Shown: piece by piece, positions 47,445 through 58,884 of the stretch | Numbering within the stretch: the stretch's first letter is position 1 | Layout: each line of letters opens with the position of its first letter | NCBI GenBank assembly: GCA_951804985.1 | Contig: OX638133.1 | Span: 78,808,367-78,872,366 of the forward strand | DNA length: 64,000 bases | Source: Dryomyza anilis | Lineage: Eukaryota > Arthropoda > Insecta > Diptera > Dryomyzidae | Direction: 5' to 3' | The notes under the pieces: generated by a model | Seen by the model: the letters and a program-made list of their open reading frames with translations, nothing else | The model's database searches: none | What the model was told of the DNA's origin: nothing | Position numbers and translations under genes: made by a program

Positions 47445-47560
47445 TTTATCATATTTATGATCGCATTCATAACATTGATGTCTGCAGTTATTAATATTAT
47501 GAATGGTTCTTGAATCATGGTTTGAAGAATGGAATTCATCAATATGATGTACATTTTATA
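47445..47560. repeat. Relic of a TTCATAATATTATGAA-type MITE, copy 2
   Basis: This matches 5379-5560 (ATTAATATTATGAATGGTTC, GGAATTCATCAATATGATG). Confidence 0.55.
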
Positions 47561-47636
47561 TTTTTGTAAATCAATAAAATTGGTTTTGAAGAATAATCTG
47601 TTGATAAATTAATATTAATTTTTCACTCATGTTTTA

Positions 47637-48223
47637 GACAATTATATTACCTCTCCAATGGTATATCACATCTTCGAACCCCATGATTACCTCCTATTTT
47701 AAAATGTACTCAAATATAAAAATACAAATTGTGACTTTGTCATTGATTTTATCAAAATTTCATTACGGTTCACATCATTTTTAAAATTTTATAATGATAG
47801 AAAAGTTTATTTCCAGTATTTCCTGTGCCTAGCACAGTTATTTTAACCTGGTAAGAAATGCTGCAGAAATAAATAAACAGTGCGGGTCTTGTTATTTGGT
47901 GGTTGAAATGAAAAGAAAAAATGTGATGTTTGGAAATATTTTTAGATTATTCGATTTTTTTTTAATTTCAACCACCAAATCGCAAGACCTGCCACTGTTT
48001 TAATTATTTCTGCAGAATATCTTCCCAGAGTAATTGGTTAGAAAATACTGGGACTGAACTGATCTACCGTTATAAACGAAATTTTGAGAAAATCTATGAC
48101 AAAATCAAAGTCAAAATATGAATTTTTATTTTTGTAAATTTCAACTTTACTTACGTTTTAAAAAAGGAAGTAATTATGGGATTCAAAGATGTGATACACC
48201 ATTGGAAAGGTATTTTAATTGTC
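47637..48223. mobile_element. 587-bp foldback element
   Basis: GACAATTATATTACCTCTCC at the left is inverted at the right (GGAAAGGTATTTTAATTGTC). Pairing continues inward through ATCACATCTT/AAGATGTGAT, CCCATGATTACCTCC/GGAAGTAATTATGGG and GGTCTTG/CAAGACC to a small centre near 47935 between TTTGGTGGTTGAAAT and ATTTCAACCACCAAA. Arms are about 275 bp with many small mismatches. No frame of note is present. Confidence 0.8.
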
Positions 48224-48237
48224 AATATGGTGTCATA

Positions 48238-48530
48238 ATAATATAATAGTTTTGCACTACAGCTCTATAAGAACTTATTCCGAGCTCACTCACCATTTTG
48301 AGCTGTGCGTGCTATATTTGTACTCACCTACAGTTTATTGCCGAATCCGAACGGCGGGTGAGAGCTTTTCATAGGCAATGTTTTTACTCTCGGAGGTTTG
48401 CCATTTACTGACGAGAGGTAGCGCGGTATAGAAAAATGTTTCTATGAAAAGATGTTGTTAGCCCCAGTCCAGGCTTGAACCGGGGACCTTTCGGCTCGCA
48501 GTCCAACGCACTAACCACTGAGCTACCGCG
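48238..48530 (-). mobile_element. tRNA-derived SINE, near-complete copy
   Basis: This is the reverse orientation of the same SINE family, lacking part of the GTGGGACC body segment. The head ends CGCGGTAGCTCAGTGG at 48530. A short GTCATA repeat flanks it (from 48232 and around 48530). It lies directly beside the foldback element. Confidence 0.8.
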
Positions 48531-48912
48531 TCATATGTAGACTATGTCATATGTAGACTATAATAAAATGGGTTGAAATAAATACTACAAAAATGTAGAC
48601 ACCCAAACAATTACTGTGATAAAATTAACTACATTAATGAAATTGATTTGAAAAATTGTATTTTTGGTAGATGATTTACTAAAAAAACGAAATGAATTCA
48701 ATAGAAAAATGCTGTAAAACATAATTTTAATGAATTTTTTAATTTGTTTTGATAGCAGAATTATTTTGAGTGCATGGTATTATCTGCATTTCATACGAGT
48801 TCAATGCACCCAGAAGAGTGAAATGTAATTTTAAAATAAAATAAAAATCTCTTCTTGTTGACAAATTATGGTACTGATAGCAAATACACATATGAAACAC
48901 AAATAAATATTC
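48531..48912. other. AT-rich upstream region of the secreted-protein gene
   Basis: It holds a tandem 16-bp duplicate (TCATATGTAGACTATG/A at 48531-48562) and otherwise AT-rich DNA. The initiator-like TCAGTG at 48911-48916 marks the likely start of the gene's transcript. Confidence 0.4.
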
Positions 48913-48916
48913 AGTG
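48911..48916 (+). promoter_or_regulatory. Initiator of the secreted-protein gene
   Basis: TATTCAGTGC matches the fly initiator (A at 48913). A start here excludes the upstream in-frame ATG at 48855 and makes ATG 48954, which opens a signal peptide, the first start codon. No clear TATA box lies 30 bp upstream. Confidence 0.5.
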
Positions 48917-48953
48917 CTTTGCTGAAACGCGTCGCGAATTCATTTGCGCAAAA

Positions 48954-50228
48954 ATGCTCAATATACGAAACATTTTTATTTCTATAGTATTTTTAATAAA
49001 CTCCGGAAATTGTCAAAATGAAAATTCGACGAACGTAAATGCAACGGTTCAAGTTTTTCAATATGTTGCCGAACACAAATACATGCAAGCCGAATTGTTA
49101 CTCGGGCAGCTACAAAGTGCACACGAAGTGCTGTTGATTTTTGAGCGTATTTACTACAATGAAAACAGCGATAGCTTTGTAAAGTTATGGCTGACTAAAG
49201 CTTTCGAATGCATACCAGCATTTGTTATGAAAGCTTTGAAGCCTATAGATCTTAAATTATGGTTAAAATTCTACAGAACTATAAAAAGGCAAACTCAAAG
49301 TTTAAAGCACAAAAGCACACAGTCGGCCGAATCGATGTTGCAACAACATAGCGAAAAGCTACTGCAAAAGCTACAATTGCAAATAATAAAAATTACATCC
49401 AAGTTGTATGTTAGCGCTATAGTTTTACATAATTCGCAGGATCTACATTACTTAGAAAGCTTTCTCAGTAGCTTCTATAATTATGATGAAGCTTTGACAA
49501 AGTCAATATTAAAAGTAATTATTGCAGATTTATTGTACAAGTTGGATACTACAAAACTTATGAAACTTTTTCAAGACGACACAAGTTACACGTTTAAGCT
49601 AAACTTTTTCATAAATTTATATTGGCACATGAAAGAAGCTGGGCTGTTGAAAACCAAAGAAGAGCTTGGGATTGTAGCACTTCGTATGCGGCGCATGAAA
49701 GCACACAGAAGCTTTAAATTTTTAACTACGGAAAATCAACAAAAATTACAAAATATACAACAATCATTGCCGCACCACTTTCAAATACTTTTTTTCGCTG
49801 AGCAGCTGTGCTTTCGTAATATGCAAACTTTTCACTATTTGAATGCAGTTAATGCAGAAAGCTCACCGCAAACTTTTAAAGTTTCTGCGACGTTGAGCTT
49901 TGGCGCAACGCAGGACAGCAAATGGCGTAGCACTGTGCTTGCAGAGGGTTTATTACTAAAAAGCTTTTCAAAACCGTCTTCGACAATAGGTCTCTTTGCA
50001 GCGACATCAATGAGAACGTGTGATGACATTGCATCGCAAAAGCTTACGTCACATGCATCATTGAAACATTTATGGCGCCTACAATTGCTGCCGAATGGCG
50101 TTGTGAGCTTTTTCAGTGCTCACTTTAAAAAGTTTTTATGTGTGGTCAATGGCAAGCTGCTGTTATCACCATACTTGATGAGTTCTTGCAAGTGGCAAGT
50201 GCAGAATTGTACGGCGTTGCCAGTATAA
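48954..50228 (+). CDS. Intronless gene for a 424-residue secreted protein of unknown function
   Basis: The frame is open from 48855, but Met at 48954 is preferred. It begins a good signal peptide (MLNIRNIFISIVFLINSGNC then QNENSTNV), and an initiator lies between the two ATGs. The mature N-terminal two thirds look helical (for example HKYMQAELLLGQLQSAHEVL). The last ~130 residues look like beta strands with a repeated aromatic/hydrophobic pattern (LWRLQLLPNGVVSFFSAHFK then FLCVVNGKLLLSPYLMSSCK), somewhat like a beta-trefoil or fascin-type domain; this is a guess. N-glycosylation sites NST, NAT and NCT are present, with six cysteines outside the signal. AATAAA at 50283-50288 follows the stop. 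It is nested in an intron of the PDZ gene on the opposite strand. I do not recognise the family. Confidence 0.85.
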   Translation: MLNIRNIFISIVFLINSGNCQNENSTNVNATVQVFQYVAEHKYMQAELLLGQLQSAHEVLLIFERIYYNENSDSFVKLWLTKAFECIPAFVMKALKPIDLKLWLKFYRTIKRQTQSLKHKSTQSAESMLQQHSEKLLQKLQLQIIKITSKLYVSAIVLHNSQDLHYLESFLSSFYNYDEALTKSILKVIIADLLYKLDTTKLMKLFQDDTSYTFKLNFFINLYWHMKEAGLLKTKEELGIVALRMRRMKAHRSFKFLTTENQQKLQNIQQSLPHHFQILFFAEQLCFRNMQTFHYLNAVNAESSPQTFKVSATLSFGATQDSKWRSTVLAEGLLLKSFSKPSSTIGLFAATSMRTCDDIASQKLTSHASLKHLWRLQLLPNGVVSFFSAHFKKFLCVVNGKLLLSPYLMSSCKWQVQNCTALPV

Positions 50229-50289
50229 TTGTATTTTTCTATATGTATTATCTAAAACTTCCTATTATTTATAACTAAAAATAATAAAA

Positions 50290-51834
50290 TTGTATTTAAA
50301 AATAAATATAAATTGGAATATTATATATTATTAACACTATTTCAAAAATAATCACTTATAGATTTTTTGAAATATTACAGAAATAAATTTAAAATTTAAC
50401 AATCAGAAAATTAGATTAAAACAATTATTATAGTTTTTAAATATTAACCTCAAAATCGTATAGAATTGCATTTTTTTTAATTTGCGAAAATAATTATTTT
50501 AAACTATTAAAAATGCCACACTCGACGTTTTCCATGCGCACTATCTAAACAACTATTCACTTTTCCATTGTCTGACAGTTGGAGGCCTATTATAAAAGAC
50601 GTAATCGTCTTGGCAGCAACGGCACGAGTATTAAGAATCATGTATAACACGAACCATCTGGTGCCAGTTACAGGAAATGTTCGTCACATGCATTAAAAAC
50701 AGAAAAAAATGACACTTAAAGTGAAACCTCTCTTAAATACAGCGCTATAAGTTCAATAATAATATAAGCCTCAATGGCAAAATGTTATGAAGCGGAGTGC
50801 TCTTACTTAAGTGCGTTCAAAATAAACACAATTATAGAATAATATAATCTCTAATAAAGTTGCAAATGATAAGAAGGCCAATGAGATGAATGTACTTCGT
50901 CCGAGCTTTTCGTATATAAGAAAATTTTTATAATTGACAATGAAATATGTATTATAAAATAGCAGAGTAATGACTATACATAGAAAACAGTTTCATAATT
51001 ATAATAAAATTGAACTTGATAAAACGTTTAGATAAAAATTATAATATGGAAATGTTCTTTATTTTAGGAAAAAGTTTTTTTATAATAAATTTTCAATAAT
51101 GAACTTGAAGCTATTTTAAATACATTCTTCTTTATATTACGAAATTGTTTTATGAGAGTAGTAAGTATCGAAGAATAATAGAAACAAATATTGCGCAGAA
51201 CGTTGCTCAAAACTTGAATTTTCTGCGCATGTACGTAGAAGTTTTTGACAACTGTAATTTTTTCATTGTGTCAGAATGTTGCTGCAAAGAAAACAACATA
51301 TTTCATATATTTTTGATATAATTGTATGTGATTAATAGACATGTTAGCCAAACAGTGGGCTAATTAATCGGCTACCACAAATAATAAATAAGAAACCACC
51401 ATTGAATAAACAAATTAGCAATTTTTCTATAATAATTTTTTGTTTAATTGATAAGAATGCTTATGGTATGTTGATTGTATTTTGAAACTAAAAATAAATC
51501 AATTTGTTTAATAAATTAATTTAATATTTATATAAATTATAATATCAAGTATGGCTTGAATACAACCATTACTGATAACGAAACAGTTTTACTTATGTGA
51601 AAGCGGCACTGATATCACAGTGATTAGATTCTCTCTAGCAAATCTAATTATAATATGGGAAGCACAAAATGCTAAGTATATAAAATAAAAATAATAAGAA
51701 TGATTATTTCAAATCTAAAAATAAGATGTGATGAATCAAACACTACTTGAAAAATGTGATCTCAACTCATTAGTATATAATATTGATTAAAATTGTTTCC
51801 ACTATATAGAGAGATAATTGTTTTTATACCCTAC
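50290..51834. other. AT-rich intron; TATAAAAG-bearing island at 50510-50700
   Basis: The island is GC-richer and includes TATAAAAG (50591-50598) followed by the short inverted repeat AAGACGTAATCGTCTT and an ATG with an 18-codon frame. It could be a promoter of an unseen transcript. The remaining DNA shows no recognised feature. Confidence 0.3.
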
Positions 51835-51961
51835 ACCTATGAGGTACAGGGTATATTAACTTTGTGCATATATTGTAACGCCCCTTAGGAGGCGTGTCCG
51901 GTATAGAAAAGTATATATATTCTAGATCAGCATCACTACCCGAGTCCGTTTAGCCATGTCC

Positions 51962-52007
<46 letters not shown>

Positions 52008-52664
52008 CCGTCTTGCTGTCTTGCTGTCTTTCTGTCCGAATACAGAATAACTTGAGAAATACTGATCAGAATGCGATGAAATTTCGTCTCAATATATTTT
52101 AGCCAAAAGTAGGAACTGAGTTTGAAAATGAGCCAAATCGGTCAACGGACACGCCCACTGCCTATACAAGTCATTTTTATATAACTCTTTCGGAACTAAT
52201 AACTCGAAAAGTATTCAAGGTATAGTTATAAAATTTAAAACGTATTGTTAGAATTCACCTATAAATATGTGGTCCAAAAATGGGCGTGATGCGCTCACTT
52301 TTTTTTTCACTATTTCCCGGGTTTTCATAGTGGAAATTTGATCCGAAAAATTTTCAATTTCAAAATTTTAAATATAGGCGTGGTCGGCCCAATTATATTT
52401 TTTAATTTTTTTTTAGTTGTTTATACTTTTATATAAATTTTTTAATTTATGGGGATATAAGACGTAAATTTCTGATATATGAATAATGTTCTGAGGGTGG
52501 GGAGGTTCAGCATAATTAAAAATTTAAAATTAAGGTATACAATTAAGTATTCCTCATTAATATCTCCACCAACGGTGTAGGGTATTCCATAGTCGGGCCC
52601 GACTGACTATAAAAATCCTCCCCATGTGACCGAACTTACCCATGTGACCTAACTTTCCCAACTC
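51835..52664 (+). mobile_element. DINE-1/mini-me-like element, subfamily A
   Basis: This is a close relative of 15651-17040 with one core: ATACCCTACACCTATGAGG start, GTCT/GTCC tract (51958-52036), AAATTTCTGATATATGAA and GGGCCCGACTGAC palindrome, ending CCCAACTCG. An insertion of about 50 bp separates TGAGGGT from the TATCTCCACC part of the 3' end. Confidence 0.85.
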
Positions 52665-54265
52665 GTTGTTTTTTAAATTTATGTAGTCTTAGTTTTTCAA
52701 GAAATCCTAATAGATTTTGTTATATGGACATGATTATTTCTTCCCTGATAAAGTAAATTTCTATTAGGGTAAACATTCTGATACTAGTGTCATAATGTTA
52801 AATGCTTTTTAGTGATTTTGTTAATTCGAATTTTAAGTATTCCAATATACCATTCTTTTCAATATCGTTATGAGATCAATGCTACTAGATGGAGAAATCA
52901 CACGATGTCGGACCCGTCCTCTTAGCGATATTGAACCTCAAAATGGATCTACATGGTGGTAGATATCGATGCGTTCTGTTGGAGCTTTCCCAGTAAGAGA
53001 CATTTTTCGAAATCGGAAGAATATCGAGAAAAAAAATGATCTACACCCAGAAATAAATTAGATCAAATCCCATTAAAATTGATCAATAGGACAATTATTG
53101 ATTTAATAGTATACAAAAAAAATAATCTTTTCATATAAACTCAATGGCAATGTCATGGTATTTTCTAGTATTAAATGGTATTTTCCTATTAAAATAATAA
53201 TTTATACTATTGACTATTTTTATTAGTAAAAAAAACTATTATTTATATAGTATATAGATTACCACGACAATATTTACAGACATTTATATAATATTTACTG
53301 AAACAAATTTGTCATTACAGAATACTCGGATAGAAAAAGATATATTTTAATGTAATTATAAAGTAATTCACAATTACCATATATTTATTAGTAATGAAGT
53401 TTATAATTGTTTTTCACAGTGTAATATGATATTTTGATGTGTAAACATAATTATATTTTCCAAGAGATTCAGTTAATTTTTATGTTTCAAAAGATTTAGG
53501 TTTTAAAACAAATATAGCATATTAATTGCATTTAAATAAAATTATGCTTGGCAGGAAAATCAGTTTATTTAAACATAATTATGTTCCAAAATAAAAATAA
53601 AATAAAATTTAAATAAATATATGCTTGCAAATAGTCGTCTTGTGTTCGGTAAGTTATCGATAGACGAAAGTTGACATTCGTTCTACCTAGGTTTATTTTG
53701 TCATCCTTTAAGGCAAACGTAATGTTAATCAGTTTCAATAACACATCGCACGTAAAAAACCAAAACTCAAGCAACATAAAGGAAAGTGGTGAAGTCAGAA
53801 TATAAGACAAACAATTTTCTGAGAACATATATTTTTTCCGCATATTATTTATATGTTGTGCAAGTGTAAATCAACACTTTATACTTGTGATTCCTTTGAG
53901 TAGCTAGAACTGAAGGAAAATTTAATTTATCTGTATAATAAAAGCGTATATTATTTGTCGAGAGCATACATATTTTTTCTTGGTTTTAAATAAATACAAA
54001 AATTAAACAAAATTGATTTCATAACTATTTATACTTATGTTAATATATTTAAATAACTACATATATGTTTATATGAAAACATACTTATTTATAAACTGAA
54101 TTAAATTATGTTTCTCTTAAAACATATTTGTTTTTTTGTTTGCTGTTGAATATATTAATATTACGTTTCAAATATTCTTTGTTTGGATGTAACAATAATT
54201 ATGTTTCTACATAAGCATACATTATTTTAAGATGAAATATCAGAACGCGTCTGTGTGCTCTCCCA
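52665..54265. other. AT-rich intron with recurring AACATAATTATG words
   Basis: From about 53440 to 54265 the word AACATAATTATGTT and variants recur irregularly, and they continue into the foldback element at 54266-54543. A GC-richer patch at 52880-53010 (GATGTCGGACCCGTCCTCTT) is unexplained. No exon was recognised; the 92-codon minus-strand frame at 53565-53843 has no domain. Confidence 0.4.
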
Positions 54266-54543
54266 AACATAATCTTGCAGACACAACATATTTCTATGGA
54301 ATTTTATGTAAACATATTTATAATTGCTTTATATATTCTTTATAAACAGTTGTAATTAGAGTTAAAGATATTCCTAACATTATGTTTGATTATGAGTACA
54401 CCTCATATACGAACATAATGTTAGCAATATCTTTAACTTTCATTACAACAGTGTTTAGTAAAGAATTTAACAAACAAGTATAATTATGTTTATATAAAAC
54501 TCTACACATATATGTTATGCCTATAAAATTATGTTTGGGAGAT
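54266..54543. mobile_element. 278-bp foldback MITE
   Basis: TCTCCCAAACATAATCTT at the left is inverted at the right (AAAATTATGTTTGGGAGA). Inner segments pair too: GTTGTAAT...AGTTAAAGATATT at 54350-54372 against AATATCTTTAACT...ATTACAAC at 54426-54450, and CTAACATTATGTT against AACATAATGTTAG around the centre (about 54395). Confidence 0.8.
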
Positions 54544-54779
54544 CCCTTTTTTACAGCATGAAGGTTTGATGACTAGAGTACATATGTAAAAATGCTTTTT
54601 ACGTATTTTGTAAATGCAGACTCTTGGAGATTTTTATTTTATTGCATATTCTAGAATCTAGATAATCAAATATTTATTTATTTGTTTTTTCTCTTTAGAT
54701 ATTGTCGACACTAAATATAATTGAGTCTTTATAGTAGCATTTAAATAAACTTTTTAAAATAACTTTTCTGAAACACATT

Positions 54780-55080
54780 TTTATTATCTCTACCATCATC
54801 ATAATCGCAATGTGTAACCACTTTAAAGTGTCACTCAGTCAATCATTAATGACTTTCGCACACAGATGGCGCTGTTGCACTTGAATGAAGTGCAAATTGT
54901 TGCATTCGTGAAATATAAAATGATGATGGCAACTACTTTAAATGCCACAATTATGCAATGTTGGCCACAACTGCATGTTTTATGTGTAGCATTCATTGGT
55001 TGCTGTTTTAATGGGTTTTGTGGTTGTTGGTTTGTACACAACATCAACATAACTCTCTAAGTTGACTGACAGCAAAGAAT
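54780..55080. promoter_or_regulatory. Candidate conserved block with CTCF-like site
   Basis: A non-repetitive, balanced stretch contains CACACAGATGGCGCTGTTG; AGATGGCGC at 54864-54872 matches the insect CTCF core AGRKGGCGC. Two overlapping short frames on opposite strands (about 70 codons) show no domain. A role as insulator or enhancer close to the 792-nt exon is inference. Confidence 0.4.
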
Positions 55081-55361
55081 GTACAAATAGTAATCAATAA
55101 ATGCAGCTACTTCCTTTTCAATTTTATGAAGATGCGAAATTCCAGTAAAAAAACGAAGATTTACACAAATAAGTAGTTACTTTGCACTGTACTTAGCTCT
55201 GGTTTTATTTTTAATACATTTTTAAATTGTTCAAGTGGTTTCAAATAACAGAGCCGTCGAACAGAAGAGTTCATTTGAAGTGATTTAAACTTGATTTATG
55301 TAAATCTGGTGTTTTTTAATTTTAATTATTAAATATGAAAATCATTAGTTTCTTTCAAGAC

Positions 55362-55398
55362 AAAGTCTGACGCACTAACCATCCGAGCCAACGACGTA
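55362..55398 (-). mobile_element. Decayed SINE head
   Basis: On the minus strand GGCTCGGATGGTTAGTGCGT then CAGACTTTG resembles the tRNA-derived A-box part of the SINEs. The rest of the element is missing. Confidence 0.45.
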
Positions 55399-55481
55399 TT
55401 CAACTTCGTATTCAAATCGTTGGTTTACAAATTATTATATGAAATTTTTTCGAAAGTATGCCTTGACAATTTCGTACTTAC

Positions 55482-56273
55482 CATTTTGTGTCATTAACGA
55501 TGTAGTCGAACCTCCGGTGCTGCGACTTCCTGCCGTTGTACCGCCCACATTGGCACCGCTCCTGTTATTCTTCTCGAATAAACAACTCGACGAAGATGAC
55601 GACGAACGACTGTGTCCCAGTGTTTGTTGTTGGAATTTCTGATAGAATTGTTGATTGGTGGCAATATTATTGCTGCTGCCGCCATATGAAGCAAGCAATG
55701 TGCTGCACTTGGTACCGCCACCAACACCTGCCCCAAAATGTGGTGCTAGATGCGGTTTATGCTGCGAATGCGGTGAAGTATTCGCATCACTGAATGAAGC
55801 CACCGAAAATGCGGATGGCGTTTGACGTCCGCTAATATTGTTGCTACTGTGATTGTTGCTGCTGTTGTTGCTATAATTATTGCTGTGATTGTTGCTGGCG
55901 GCAGCAGTCACACTTGCTGCTGGCGTTGACGCCTGTGAGTTGGGGCCACTACTGCTGCTGGTGCGCAGCCCGCTCGTGTTGAGGTTCGTGCAACTGAGTA
56001 TCATGACTGGCGAATCGTCGTGCAGATCAGGCAGTGATGAGGATATCGCCGAGCTGCCCGTTAGTTTTGAGGTGGTGCTGCTGATAAGGCTGCATGTTGC
56101 CGAGGGTGAATTGTGTGCGGTGCTGTTGCTGCTGAAAGTGTCGATGGATTTGCGGGTTTTGAAGAGGCGCATTTTCAGCGCGGGGACGGGGGGGTTGTCG
56201 TGTGTGTTGGAGACGCTTTTTAGCCCGTGGAATTTTCGTGGGCTTGATTTCCGAATAAGACTTTGAGTGTGAT
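55482..56273 (-). CDS. PDZ-domain protein, 792-nt Ser/Asn-rich internal exon
   Basis: On the minus strand a long T-tract plus CAG lies before 56273 and a GTAAGT donor after 55482. Both ends are phase 1 and the length is a multiple of three. It encodes 264 residues: a basic start (HTQSLIRKSSPRKFHGLKSV, then PALKMRLFKTRKSIDTF), then Ser-, Asn- and Gly-rich low-complexity sequence (AASNNHSNNYSNNSSNNHSS, SRSSSSSSSC, ending TSLMTQN). No folded domain is visible. Phase and strand tie it to exons 42131-41994 and 4064-2396. Intron readthrough would add stop codons quickly. Confidence 0.85.
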
Positions 56274-56901
56274 CTGAAAAAAAAAACAAAGAATTATTGA
56301 ATTTTTAAATAACTCACAAATTTTGAAAATATATATGAAAATACATTACTATAGTAACATAATATATAATTATAAGATTTTTTTTTATTTTTAAATTATA
56401 TCTTCCAAATGTAAGGAATTCAATTTAATCAATTCATTACATATTATAGAAACGAAATTAAATACAAATGATACCGTGCTACAAAAAACGAAAATAAATT
56501 ATCGTCCTGTACGTGAAAGTAGAAATCATTCTGAGAATTTGTACGAAAACAGTTTTTTAAGATAAATTAGTTTGCAGTTTTTATTTGCATTTGAAATGCA
56601 AGTACATATCATATTTTCATATTATAAAATATATAAATTTTTGGTTCAACATTTGATAAAGTTTGGATGCCCTTCATAGCTGAGACATCTCTGAGTATTA
56701 ATGTGAATACGGTTTTTCGATATCAATACGTTTAAGGCTTTTATTTCCATTTTAAATGCGCAAATATTATAGAATTTTAATTTAATAAATATAATTTGAT
56801 ATTTAAAATTTCATAAAATTCATTTAAAATTCATACAAATGTGTCACAAAAAATAATATATTATTGTAATTATGAACATATGGTATGCACTTGCATTTTA
56901 A
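56274..56901. other. AT-rich intron, no recognised feature
   Basis: No repeat or exon was recognised between the 792-nt exon and the Helitron-like element. Confidence 0.3.
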
Positions 56902-58506
56902 TCTATATATATAAAAATGAAATGTCCTGTGTGTGCCAGAGCATCACGGGAGAACGATCTGACGGATTTGCCTGATTCTTTTTGAATTTTGTTCGTGTTA
57001 ATGCAAGAGTGGTTTTGGGAAAAAGAAAAGTCGGAAAAACCCAAAGTAAAATCCGGAAAATTGAAAAAATCTAAATTTGACCCTAGGAACTTGATATTTG
57101 GACAGGGTGTTGATTTCCCGACGTGAAGCGCACTACGAAGGGATTTTTGAAATGTTGCCACCTAAGGTACAAAAATGGGCGTGGCAAAACTAAACTTTTA
57201 TTTCAAAATAGCTGTATAAGATAGCCACAGTTATGAAATTGGGCTCAGTAATGTATTTTGGTGTTGTTTATAATTTTGTTAAATGTGGGCGGAATTTGAT
57301 AAAGGGGAGTGGCACTTCCCATATAACCATAACTTTAAAAATGCTATAACTCTTGACCAGAGTTATGAAAATTGAAACAAAGGTTCATATTAATAAGTAA
57401 AATAGTCACGTAGAATGTGGGCGGGATTGTATAAAGGGGCATGGCACCTTTCATATAACAAAAACATTAAAAATGCTATAACTCCTGACATACTAAAAGT
57501 AGAGTTATAAAAATCAAATCAAATGTTCATATTTAAATCTCCAATCATCACGCCGAATATGGACGGGATTGGACAATGGGTCGTGGTACCTCCCATACAA
57601 AAAAAACCTTAGACTTTATTACCTTTATTACTCTTTACCTACTAAGTGCAGAGTTTAAAAAAATCGAAACAAAAGATTATATTAAACATTGTAATTGTCA
57701 CATAGAATCAGGGCTGGAAAAAAATCCGAATACTTTGTGGAAAAAATTCACCGTCTTGGATCTGGAAGCCGTTTTCTTCAAATCCTATTAAATTCAATCA
57801 ATATCTACCGCTTCAAAAATTGTCATTGAATTGACTTGAATTAAATCCATGGTTTCGGCGACAACATCATTAAATTATTTGGATCTACATAAAGGCCTAA
57901 GTTGGGTAATATGTATGTTGGCTAATATAATATATGAATCATTTCATTACCATCTTCACCAGAGATTTCATCCAGCAGTGGTTCAAATAATTTTTTCGAT
58001 TTGGTGATTTATAACAAATTCTTAAATTTTCAAAACATAAATTGTACCCTGAAAACCACAAATATATTTCCTTAGTTATAATTCGAAAAATGTTCAAAAA
58101 TAAAATAAATCCAAAAATCTTGGAATTTTTAAGTGGATGAAATCCAAAAAAAAAAACGAATGGATTTTTTGGGAGTGGAGAACCCTGCGTAGAATTTGGA
58201 CGGAATTGGACAATGGGGCGAGACACCTCCCATATAACCAAAATTTTAAAAATGCTAAAACTCCTAATTTACTAAGAGCAGAGTTGTTCAACCCGAAACA
58301 AAGGATCATTTTTAAAAATGTTAATAGCCACGTGGAATGTGATCGAGATTAGAAATAGAGGCATGACACTATGATCAATATGGGAGTGAAAAGGCGACGT
58401 AGACATGCCCTAAAAAGGGGCGTAAATGTATCCACACTTTATGAACGATATAGTTTTACAATTACAAAAACTTAGCACGTGCGAAGCTGTGAACGGGTCC
58501 AGCTAT
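56902..58506 (+). mobile_element. Non-autonomous Helitron-like element with internal repeats
   Basis: The 5' end TCTATATATATAAAAATG then CCTGTGTGTGCC and ATCACGGGAG, and the 3' end GCACGTGCGAAGCTGTGAAC then GGGTCCAGCTAT, resemble the start (TC) and end (CTRR after a hairpin) of insect Helitrons, with the last base changed. The interior repeats a ~130-bp block (GGGCGGGATTGTATAAAGGG, ATGCTATAACTCCTGAC-like) about five times (near 57290, 57420, 57560, 58197 and 58330). The hAT MITE at 57709-58187 interrupts it. No Rep/helicase frame is present. Confidence 0.6.
57709..58187. mobile_element. hAT-type MITE inserted in the Helitron-like element
   Basis: The 479-bp element starts CAGGGCTGGAAAAAAATCC and ends GGATTTTTTGGGAGTGGAG then AACCCTG. 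Its flanks are an 8-bp duplication with one change (CATAGAAT 57701-57708, CGTAGAAT 58188-58195). Ends and duplication fit the hAT superfamily. Confidence 0.75.
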
Positions 58507-58574
58507 TGTAAATAAAATCGGTAAATTAATATAAAAAAAACTGTTTTCGAAGAAAATCTTAAAAATAAATCCTA

Positions 58575-58862
58575 CACAGAAAAAAAAGTACATACTATTT
58601 ATGAATTTGTTCATCAATTTTATGAATTTTTCATTATTACTCAACCAATGACCATATTCATCCAATTTATAAACCGTTCATAAAACCGTAATGAAAAAGT
58701 TCATAATTTTGATGAACGCTTTCATAATATTTATGAAAAAATGTATGGTATTTATGAACTTTAAACTATTTAAAAATATTTTATTTTTTTATTTTTATTT
58801 TCTTGTATTATTTTCTTTATTTTATTATATTACTTTTTTATTTTATTTTAGTATTTTAATTT
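58575..58862. mobile_element. Truncated TA-flanked CACAGAAAA MITE, copy 2
   Basis: This matches 43961-44232 from CACAGAAAAAAAAGTACATA after TA to the T-rich tail. It ends about 20 bp from the donor of the small exon at 58885-58979. Confidence 0.6.
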
Positions 58863-58884
58863 ATTTATTTTTTTAACTACTTAC

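Noticed and set aside
48855..48953. Upstream 33-codon extension of the secreted-protein gene
   Set aside because: It would hide the signal peptide behind a hydrophilic leader and lies mostly upstream of the likely transcription start at 48913.
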